Shown in pieces: positions 9,293-17,200 of a DNA stretch of 64,000 bases. The notes under the pieces were generated by a model. That model ran no database searches. It saw nothing but the letters and a program-made list of their open reading frames with translations, and had not been told where the DNA came from. Made by a program: the position numbers and the translations under genes. Source of the DNA: SIAQ01 sp963767835 (GTDB lineage: Bacteria; Planctomycetota; Planctomycetia; Gemmatales; Gemmataceae); NCBI GenBank assembly GCA_963767835.1, contig CAVYFY010000008.1:37735-101734 (forward strand), given 5' to 3'. The first letter of the stretch is position 1; the number at the start of each line of letters is the position of its first letter.

Positions 9293-10782
9293 CACTGAAA
9301 CGCTGGATTCTGCTGGCCGTGATGTTCGGCGTGCTCACCGGTTGCAATGACGCGTACGATTCGGGCGATCGCGTCCTGGTCACCAAGGTCAACGAATCGA
9401 TCATGGGCCCGAGCCGTTACGACGTGGTGGTCTTCAAGTATCCGAAGGGGCCGGTGGACAAGAATACGCCCAAGAATTACATCAAGCGGCTGCTCGGCTT
9501 GCCGGGCGAAATCCTGGCGATCTTCTTTGGCCGCGTCTACCATCGCGTGCCGGAGAATCCGGACAATCCGTTCTACGCGGACAGCCAGGATCCCAATGTT
9601 AACAAGCTCGATCTTTGGCAAAGCCAGTACATGCACACCAATGAAGACAAAGCGCGGGCGTGGTTCAAGGAAGGGAAATTCACGATCCTGCGCAAGCCGC
9701 CGGCGGTCATGATGGCGCTGCGCCGCATCGTTTACGACAATGACTTTCCAGCAAAGGACCTCGTCGGCAAGCTTGACCGCTGGAGCCCTCGTGCCGACAG
9801 CACCTGGAAATCGGACAAGGCCAATGCCTTCAGCAGTGACGGCAAGACGGCGGACAAGATGGATTGGCTCCGCTATCAACACCTGGTCCGCCCCGATCAG
9901 ATAGATGGCCGCGACAACCAACCCCTCGCCGCCGTCAAGAAGATGCTCATCCTCGATACCCTCGATTACAACACTTCGATCGTCCAGGGGCAGAGCGATC
10001 AGGACTTTTTCAATACGATGTACGCCCAGGCTCACTGGGTCGGCGATCTGATGCTGGAGTGCAATGTCGAGGTCGTCGAATCCAAGGGGGAGTTCTGCAT
10101 CGAATTGAGCCGGGGCGTCAACCGCTTCCAGGCCAACTTCGATCTCGCGGCCGGCACTTGCACGCTCTACCGCCTGACCGGCGCCGGTCCGAACAGCCAC
10201 CGCGAAGACAAGCCGCTCGCCGTCAGGCCGACGAGCCTCAAAGCGCCCGGCAATTACCTCGTTCGCTTCGCCAACTTCGACGCCGGCCTCACCGTCTGGG
10301 TCGATCGCGATCTCCCCTTCCGCGACTGCAAGGAATGCGAATACGATCCGGCTGAAGTGCGCGGACCCAAGGAAAAGGACCTCACCGATCAAAATATCGA
10401 CGACCGCCGCGGCCCGACCGACAACGATTTCGAGCCGGCCAGCATCGGCAGCAAGGGGGCCAACGTCAAGATTTCCCACCTGCGTCTGTGGCGCGACATC
10501 TATTACAGCACCACCATCCCAACCGGGCGAGGCAACACCGATTTCGAAGGCATCCAGATGACCCGCGAGGACTGGTCGTACGGTTCAAAGCAGCTCGATG
10601 AAATGCGCAAGAACATGCATTTCGTGACGATGTATGTGCAGCCGGGCCATTATCTCTGCCTGGGGGACAACAGCCAGGCCAGCTCCGACAGCCGCGATTG
10701 GGGCCTGGTGCCACAGCGCTTGATGCTGGGCCGAGCGCTGGCGGTGTATTATCCCCTTGGCCGCATGGGACCGATTCGATAA
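9289..10782 (+). CDS. lepB: Signal peptidase I, Lys/GDNS half
   Basis: A 497-residue C-terminal half of a type I signal peptidase. It begins with a lipoprotein-like signal (VLTGC, Cys19), then YDSGDRVLV and the Lys box with Lys66 (NYIKRLLGLPGE). A large insertion follows (about 80-440) whose later part is beta-rich and jelly-roll-like (GEFCIELSRGVNRF, VKISHLRLWRDIYYS). The C-terminal GDNS box is LCLGDNSQASSDSRDWG. The ATG overlaps the stop of the Ser-box half. With the signal sequence it would be tethered on the outer face of the membrane, on the same side as the Ser half. No Ser nucleophile of its own is visible, so alone it should be inactive. Confidence 0.8.
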   Translation: MTLKRWILLAVMFGVLTGCNDAYDSGDRVLVTKVNESIMGPSRYDVVVFKYPKGPVDKNTPKNYIKRLLGLPGEILAIFFGRVYHRVPENPDNPFYADSQDPNVNKLDLWQSQYMHTNEDKARAWFKEGKFTILRKPPAVMMALRRIVYDNDFPAKDLVGKLDRWSPRADSTWKSDKANAFSSDGKTADKMDWLRYQHLVRPDQIDGRDNQPLAAVKKMLILDTLDYNTSIVQGQSDQDFFNTMYAQAHWVGDLMLECNVEVVESKGEFCIELSRGVNRFQANFDLAAGTCTLYRLTGAGPNSHREDKPLAVRPTSLKAPGNYLVRFANFDAGLTVWVDRDLPFRDCKECEYDPAEVRGPKEKDLTDQNIDDRRGPTDNDFEPASIGSKGANVKISHLRLWRDIYYSTTIPTGRGNTDFEGIQMTREDWSYGSKQLDEMRKNMHFVTMYVQPGHYLCLGDNSQASSDSRDWGLVPQRLMLGRALAVYYPLGRMGPIR

Positions 10783-10828
10783 TTACGCTATAATGATGGA
10801 AGTCCGACCCGATGCAGGGACTTTCATC

Positions 10829-12028
10829 ATGCTCCCCGAGCGCCCGCAACTACGGTCCTACCTCGAGTTCGCCGACGATCCGAGCCGTCCCGAACAGGTT
10901 TATGTCGTCGATCGCCTGGGCTTGGCCGATCCATTGGCTTTGAGCCGGACGGAGTTCACCTGGCTCGATTGGCTCGACGGCGCGCATTCCATCACTGACA
11001 TCCATGCCGAGTTGACGCGCGGGCAGCCGGCGCCGATCGAGCGCCTGCATGAATGGCTGACACACCTGGAGCGAGGGCTGTTGCTGGAATCGCCGCGCTT
11101 CCACGAGGTTGTCCGCGACCCGGTGCGGCCGCCGCGCTGCATCGGTTGCTACGAAGGCCATCCGGATGCGTTGCGCCGGCAATTGCGGCGGTTGTTCACG
11201 CACCCGCAAGCCGCCGGATTGCCTCGCCGTGGTCGGCCCGATGGATCGCTGCGGGCCGTGCTGGTACCGCATATCGATTACGCCCGCGGCGGGATCAGCT
11301 ATACGCACGCATTCCGGGAAGTCGTCGAGAAATGCGACGCCTCGCTTTTCGTCATCATCGGCACCTCGCACCATAGCGCCCACCGCTTCACGCTGACCCG
11401 CAAGCATTTCCGCACGCCGCTCGGCATAGTTGCCACGGATCGGGAACATGTCGATCGTCTCGTCAAGCACTTCGGCGCCGGCCTGTTTGACGATGAATGG
11501 CTCGCGCATTTCCCGGAGCATTCGATCGAGCTGGAGGTGGTCATGTTGCAATATCTCTACGAGAACGTGCGGCCGATCCGCATCGTGCCGCTGGTCGTCG
11601 GCTCTTTTCACGATTGCGTGCGCGCCGGGACATCGCCGCTGGAGCAAGCCGAGATCGCGGGGCTGGTTCATGCGCTCAAGAAGGCCGAGGAGGAAGCGAA
11701 GGAGCCGATCTGCTATCTCATCAGCGGGGATTTGGCCCACATCGGCCCGAAATTCAACCAGGGGCAACGGCTCGACGATGGCCTGCTCCGCCACAGCCTG
11801 CACCAGGATCAGAGCCTGCTGCGCCACGCCGAGGCCATCGACAGCGCCAGCTATTTCCGGGTGATCGCCGATGAGGACGACGCACGTAACATCTGTGGCC
11901 TGCCGCCGACCTTCGCCGCGCTCGAAGCGATCCGCCCAAGCTGCGGCAAGCTGCTGCATTACGACCGCTACATTCATCCGCACGGCTACGAGAGCGTCAG
12001 TTTCGCGAGCATGGCGTTTTATCGGTGA
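10829..12028 (+). CDS. amrB: AmmeMemoRadiSam system protein B (MEMO family)
   Basis: A MEMO1-family protein of about 399 residues. The N-terminal 130 residues form a small helical, winged-helix-like domain. The MEMO domain then carries conserved His-containing motifs: PHIDYARGG, GTSHHSAH, FPEHSIELE and SGDLAHIGPKF, which in the family line a metal-binding pocket similar to class III dioxygenases. The radical-SAM and AMMECR1 partners that often accompany it are not in this window. I chose the ATG at 10829 for its AGGGA site 8 bases upstream; ATGs at 10793 and 10796 are possible, but a TATAAT at 10789-10794 overlaps them and could be the promoter. Confidence 0.8.
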   Translation: MLPERPQLRSYLEFADDPSRPEQVYVVDRLGLADPLALSRTEFTWLDWLDGAHSITDIHAELTRGQPAPIERLHEWLTHLERGLLLESPRFHEVVRDPVRPPRCIGCYEGHPDALRRQLRRLFTHPQAAGLPRRGRPDGSLRAVLVPHIDYARGGISYTHAFREVVEKCDASLFVIIGTSHHSAHRFTLTRKHFRTPLGIVATDREHVDRLVKHFGAGLFDDEWLAHFPEHSIELEVVMLQYLYENVRPIRIVPLVVGSFHDCVRAGTSPLEQAEIAGLVHALKKAEEEAKEPICYLISGDLAHIGPKFNQGQRLDDGLLRHSLHQDQSLLRHAEAIDSASYFRVIADEDDARNICGLPPTFAALEAIRPSCGKLLHYDRYIHPHGYESVSFASMAFYR

Positions 12029-12959
12029 TGCGTGCGGGGCGGTCAAACCGCGTCGCCAGCGCTTCGATCGATTTGGCGTGGGCTTCCCAGGAATGCGGGC
12101 CGTAGCCGCCGGAGAGGACCATTGCCAGCGGGATGCTGCGATTCCGCACTTCGGTGACAACGTAAAGATCGCGCTCGACCATCTGCGGCACCGTCAAGCG
12201 CAGGGAGGTCAAGGGATCGGTGGCGAGGACATCGGACCCGGCGTTATAGACGACGAAATCGGGGGCGAAGCGATCGAGAGCCGCGGGCAGGCAATCGTGA
12301 AGGATGCGCAGATATTCCGCGCCGCCCAGGTCGGAAGCAAGCGGGACCGGCCAATCCTCCTGTATTTTCGGCTGCGGGAAGATCGCGTCCTCGAAGAAAT
12401 CGAGGACGTGCGCCCAGGGCCAGGGGCGGAGCGCGTCGGCGTTGCCGTTGCCTTGGTGGGCGTCGGTGTCGATGACGAGGGCCGAGCGAAACGGTTGTTC
12501 TTCATGGAGATTGGCGAGGGCGACGGGGGTGTCGGCGTAGACGCAGAAGCCGTCCCCCTTGTTGCGGCTGGCGTGATGGAACCCGCCGCCGATGTTAATC
12601 GCGAAGCCCTGTTCGCGCGCCAGCCGGCAGGCCCGAATCGTGCCCCCCGTCGCCCAGCGCATCGGCTCCAGCACGTGGCTGTCCAAGAATCCGTTGGGCA
12701 GGAAGGAAATCACCCAGACTTCAAGAATGGATTTCAGCACGCCGTTCTTGTGCAGCGAATCCAGATACGCCGCCGAGTGCAGGCGTAACAGCTCCTCTTG
12801 GGTGCAAGGGCTCGGCGTCACGAAATCGCCCTCGTGGCGAAACCCCTGGGCGATCAACCAATCGTGAATGCGGCGATACTTGATGCTGTCGAAGGGATGG
12901 AGATATTCCAGGCCGTAAGCGGAGATATTGTAATGCGGACTGTAAATGAGAGGAACCAT
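11997..12959 (-). CDS. Histone deacetylase-family hydrolase
   Basis: A 320-residue arginase-fold deacetylase close to class IV (HDAC11-like) enzymes. Zn-site and charge-relay motifs are visible: GGGFHHASRNKGDGFC, DTDAHQGNGNA and YNAGSDVLATDPL, followed by SGGYGPHSWEAHA. Bacterial members remove acetyl or acyl groups from lysines or polyamines; the substrate is unknown here. The start was set at the MVPLIYSP methionine rather than an upstream ATG because homologues begin close to this point. The gene converges with the MEMO gene and the two overlap by 32 bases at their 3' ends. Confidence 0.85.
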   Translation of the reverse strand: MVPLIYSPHYNISAYGLEYLHPFDSIKYRRIHDWLIAQGFRHEGDFVTPSPCTQEELLRLHSAAYLDSLHKNGVLKSILEVWVISFLPNGFLDSHVLEPMRWATGGTIRACRLAREQGFAINIGGGFHHASRNKGDGFCVYADTPVALANLHEEQPFRSALVIDTDAHQGNGNADALRPWPWAHVLDFFEDAIFPQPKIQEDWPVPLASDLGGAEYLRILHDCLPAALDRFAPDFVVYNAGSDVLATDPLTSLRLTVPQMVERDLYVVTEVRNRSIPLAMVLSGGYGPHSWEAHAKSIEALATRFDRPARITDKTPCSRN

Positions 12960-12997
12960 GACGGGAGCACCCTCGCAAGCTGGCACTCCATTATAGG

Positions 12998-13462
12998 TCA
13001 GTTTCCCGTTGTCCGACGAAGATCATTGATTTCCAAAAAGCGCTCGGCCCAGCGGTAGTGGTCGAGCAGGCCGGCGGTGGATCGGCCGAGCAGATGATGC
13101 GCGATGAAGAGGGCTTCAATGGAGGCGAGGCCGTTGGCCGGGTCCGTGCCCAGTTTGGAGACGCGCGGATAGGCGGTTTGCCAACCGCCGAGCGAGCGCG
13201 CTGGGACGGCGGTGAACTGGGAATTCATCTTGCTTGCCGAGCGCCAGCTGCCGTCCAGCAACAGCAGCCCCGCGCCGTCATCGGCCGCCGAGAGCGCCGG
13301 GCCCTCCGCCGCCAGGCGGATGTATCCCTCGAAACCCGGCCGATCAACAAGCGGATAGGTTAGGATGCGCACATCGGCGCGGCCCTGCAGCGGCAGGATC
13401 GAGCACTTCTTCGGATTCTCGCGCGGATGGCGGACGATGATCGTGATCGGATAGTCGGCCAT
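12998..13462 (-). CDS. Tsr3/DTW-superfamily aminocarboxypropyltransferase-like
   Basis: A 154-residue protein resembling Tsr3, which transfers the 3-amino-3-carboxypropyl group of S-adenosylmethionine to rRNA, and the related DTW-domain tRNA enzymes. Supporting motifs are RHPRENPKKCS near the N-terminus, a central ALSAADD, LLLDGSWRSASKM in the place of the DTW motif, TAYPRVSKLG, and LASIEALFIAHHLLGR near the end. The Tsr3-type N-terminus argues against a pure DTW protein. Tsr3 is known mainly from archaea and eukaryotes, so the actual RNA target here is open. The gene lies upstream of the HDAC gene in the same direction and diverges from the selenoprotein. Confidence 0.6.
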   Translation of the reverse strand: MADYPITIIVRHPRENPKKCSILPLQGRADVRILTYPLVDRPGFEGYIRLAAEGPALSAADDGAGLLLLDGSWRSASKMNSQFTAVPARSLGGWQTAYPRVSKLGTDPANGLASIEALFIAHHLLGRSTAGLLDHYRWAERFLEINDLRRTTGN

Positions 13463-13507
13463 GCGGGTTCTCGTTTTCCCAGGGACAGCCGTCTCTGGGC
13501 TTTCGTG

Positions 13508-13513
13508 TATAAT
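13508..13513 (+). promoter_or_regulatory. Candidate -10 box of the selenoprotein gene
   Basis: TATAAT stands 43 bases before the ATG at 13557. No convincing -35 element is seen, so this is a weak assignment. Confidence 0.35.
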
Positions 13514-13556
13514 GGGATTATAGGGAGAGCAACATCACTGATGAAAGGATCCGATC

Positions 13557-13793
13557 ATGCACGTGGAACTGAAGTATTGCTCGATGTGAAACTACGAGCC
13601 GCAAGCCGTCAGTTTGACGAGCAAGCTCCTGAACGAGTACAAGCAGCGCATCAACGACCTGAAGCTGGTCCCGGGCAGCGGCGGCTGCTTCGAGTTGACG
13701 GTGGACGGCGAACTGCTTTACTCCAAGTTGCACACGGGCCGTTTCCCTGACGAAAAGGCCATGGTCGAAGCGGTGGGCAAGCGTTTGCGCTAG
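13557..13793 (+). CDS. selW: SelW/Rdx-family selenoprotein, UGA = Sec11
   Basis: A 78-residue thioredoxin-like oxidoreductase of the Rdx (SelW/SelT/SelH) family, read through an in-frame TGA at 13587-13589. Reading TGA as Sec gives YCSMU near the N-terminus, exactly the CxxU redox motif of SelW (bacterial relatives often have CxxC). The remainder fits the family: a helix with KLLNEYKQRI, then LVPGSGGCFEL, VDGELLYSKLHTGRFPDE, and a final helix ending at TAG 13791. The ATG has an AGGA site 7 bases upstream. A bSECIS-type hairpin follows the TGA at 13605-13622. Conventional ORF calling would miss or split this gene. Confidence 0.82.
13605..13622 (+). promoter_or_regulatory. Bacterial SECIS hairpin
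   Basis: The stem GC-CGTCA pairs with TGACG-(A)-GC, seven pairs with one bulged A, around a GTT loop at 13612-13614. The loop starts 23 bases after the UGA, has G first and U second, and lies inside the coding region, as expected for SelB-dependent bSECIS elements. Confidence 0.7.
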
Positions 13794-14256
13794 GCGGGCG
13801 GGGTTGGCCGTTAGAATCGCGTCAGTCCATTTCTTTTGCTTCTTGGGCAGGCGCGATTTTAGTCTTTTTTTGCTAACTCCAGGCAAGATGCTAACTCCAG
13901 GCAAGATATTGGGGTAAAATCACTTTTTCCGCCGAGCCGCAGCAAACCAAATCCAGCCAGGGGCGTTATAGTTTTGAAGGAGACGTGCCGTTTCCACCGA
14001 GGCTAATCCCCGCTCAACGGCTGCGCAAATCGCCGAAGTGCTGGATTGAATCGACTTCCTGGAAAAAACAGCATGCGCATCAAGAAATGTCTCGTCACCG
14101 CAGTTCCTTCAAACGGATTGACGATCGCTGTCGGCAAGGACGCGGTCGTGCCGTTTTTTCTGTTTTCGCCATCTCATTGCCTGATATCGGAAATCGCGCT
14201 CGCTCGGTGTTATTGATTATCCTGATTGGGCTTACGTCTGGGAAAGGTCACCGTTC
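13794..14256. other. Intergenic region with 18-bp tandem repeat
   Basis: A 463-base gap without a convincing gene. It holds a perfect two-copy tandem repeat of 18 bases (13871-13888 and 13889-13906; unit TGCTAACTCCAGGCAAGA). The promoter of the giant gene presumably lies here, but no clear -35/-10 pair is seen. Confidence 0.5.
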
Positions 14257-17200
14257 ATGTTCTCGTTCAATCTCAGCCGCTGGTTGAAATCGTGGTTAAC
14301 GCGCCGGCGTGGCAGACCGATCGTGAACCGGCCGCGCTATCGACTGAGCATGGAAGAACTCGAGACACGGCTGGCGCCGTCCGTCACATGGATTGGCACG
14401 GCAAGCTCGAACTGGAGCAATGCCGCCAACTGGCAAGGCGGCATTTTGCCCACCGCCGGCGCCGACGTGAACTTTCAGCCGAACACCACCGGCGCAACCA
14501 TAACGGCCACCGATAATATCAACGTGCCGCTCGATTCGATCACGTTCCTCAACGGCTCGAATGCGGGCTATGTGTTGACAAGTGCCGCCCCGCTCAGCAC
14601 GCTCACCCTGGGCAGCACCAGCGCCTCCCCGTTCATCAAGGACCACTCCGGCGCCTCCGACATCATCAGCATGAATATCGCCATCAACGGATCGATGAGC
14701 GGCACGAACAACCTCGAAGTGGACACGGGATCAACCCTGACGTTTCAAGGCGGGGCGCTCAGCGGCACCTCGCAGCTTGACGTCCAGGGGGGCGGCACGC
14801 TGATTCTCAACCAGGCCAACACGTTCACGGGCTCCTTCACGATCAACAATGACAGCACCATTGTCGAGATGATGAACGGCGCCGCCCTGGGTGACGCGGC
14901 CAACCCGGTCAGCGTCGGCAACAACTCGGAAATCCAGGTCTCCGGCGGCATTACTGCCCCCTACAACATCCAACTCGCCGGCCTCGGCACCCAAAGCAAC
15001 GCCACCTCCAGCCCGCTCATGAGCACCGCCGGCAATAACGTCTGGACCGGCAGCATCACTTTTCAGACCAACGTCAACTCCAGCATCTACTTCTACGTCC
15101 CCACCGCCGGCACCACCTTCACCATTGATGGCGTCATCTACGACAGCGGCGCTGTCGGCAATCTCTACAAATGGGGGCCCGGTGAACTGGTCCTCGCCAA
15201 CGCCAACCAGTACCGCGGCGAAACCGATATCGAGAACGGCTTCCTTACCGTCGAGGATCCGCTCGCGCTCGGACCCAGTCCCACCCAGACCGTCTACACC
15301 CACATCGACCCGATTCTCGGCACCGGCACCCTCAATATCGAATATACCGGCACCCAGACGCCGAACGATTCCAGTCCGACGACGCTGGCCGACTACATCC
15401 TGCAAGATCCCACCCAGCCGCACAATGCCGCCAGCAATCCCTACGTCGGATTCCTGATGGACTACCAGCTGGTGCTCATCTCCGACGGCTACCTGAACAA
15501 CGGGTCCTTGTACAACTCCGCGGGCGACAATGCCTGGAGCGGGCCGATTTCCCTGGTCTCATCCAACAACGCCACTGTCACCATTAACGTCAACGCGAGC
15601 AGCGAACTCGACATCACCGCTGTGATCGCCAATCAAAACGCCGCGAACATTCTCACCAAGAGCGGCACTGGCAATCTGATCCTCGAGCCCACGCAAAACG
15701 CGAACATCCTTCCCGCCGACGCCTACGCGCTCATCACCTTGAATGACGGCACGACGATCTTGTCCCAGGACGGCGCCAACGGCAATTCCAGCCAGGGCGT
15801 CGCCAACACCTTCGACGATCAGGTCAACATCCTCGCCGGCATCGTTACCCTCGAGGATTCACAAGGCCTGGGTCTCACCACCAAGATCGCCATGACCACG
15901 GTGTCTTCCGGCGCCTCGCTTCACCTGGTCGGCAATGTCGGCCATGAGGATTCCGTCACCGACACCAGCAACGAACTCTTGCTGGACGCGCCTTTAACCA
16001 TCAACGGTACCGGCTTCGGCACCGAAGGCGCTCTCGACAGCATCAGCGGCATCAACCGCTATGTCGAGAATCCGAGCTTCACCACCGCCGGCGGCATCCC
16101 CGCCGACATCATCACCATTGGCGCCGCCGACACCTACATCGGCGTCGATCCCGATCCCACCGAAACGGCGAGCAACGCCTATTTCACCAACGATTACAGC
16201 CTTACCATCAGCGGCGGCCTTATCAACAGCTCCGGCTATTCCAACCTCATTTGGATCGCCAAGGTCGGCGGCGGCCAGCTCATTCTTCCCAACGCCAATA
16301 CCAACTTCTATGGCTCGTGGGAAATTCAGCAGGGCTGGATCACCGTGCAGGACCAGGATTCACTCGGTGGAACGCAAAACGGCATCTTTCCTAACTTCAA
16401 TCAGGGGGCTGAATTCAACACCTACGTTGACAGCGGCGCCGCTCTCATGCTGTTGCCCTTCAATCCCAATTCCAACATGTCGCTCGGCAACACCAACTTG
16501 ATCCTGCAGGGCGAAGGCATTTCCCACGCCTTCCCCCTCATCGACAACATGGGCGCCGTCGAAAACCTGTCGGGCGTCAACACCATTGCTGGCAATATCA
16601 CCCTCGAAGGCCAGGTCGGCATCGGCGTCGAGGAGATCTATCCCGGCACCATCAGCGATTTGACCCTGAGCGGCGGCCAGATCAGCCAGGCCAACGCCAC
16701 GCCCCTGTTCAATCGGCCCGGCATCCCCGCCGCCATCACCATCCCCAACACCCTGGCCGCCGCCGGCGTCTCCCAGTACACGCAGGTCGTGGATACCGGA
16801 TCCACAAACTTCAGCGGCACGATCAACTACGCCAATTTCATCGGCGATCGCATCCAGGTCTATTATGGCCCGATCGGCACGCCGGGAAGCCATCTGCTCG
16901 CCGGCAGCGGCGTCGGCGGTCTTGCCGACACCGGCGCCATCACCGGCAGCGGCACTCTGACATTCAACGACAACGCCGCCATCGGCGACAGCACCGAAAT
17001 CGAAATCGTCGTGGACCAAGACAATTCACTCCAAACGCTCGCCGGCGTCACCAACGGCACCAGCAACGTCACCGGCCTGGCCAGCACCAGCCAGCTTTAT
17101 GTCGGCGAACTGGTCGCCGGCGCCAACATTCCCGCCGGCGACACCATCGCCAGCATCAACGCCAACGGCACCGCCATCACTCTCGCCAGCGCTGCTACCA

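Noticed and set aside
13587..13589. TGA as a simple nonsense mutation in a Cys codon of a CxxC protein
   Set aside because: Not fully excluded, but the bSECIS-like hairpin at the correct distance and the exact CxxU position make selenocysteine more likely.
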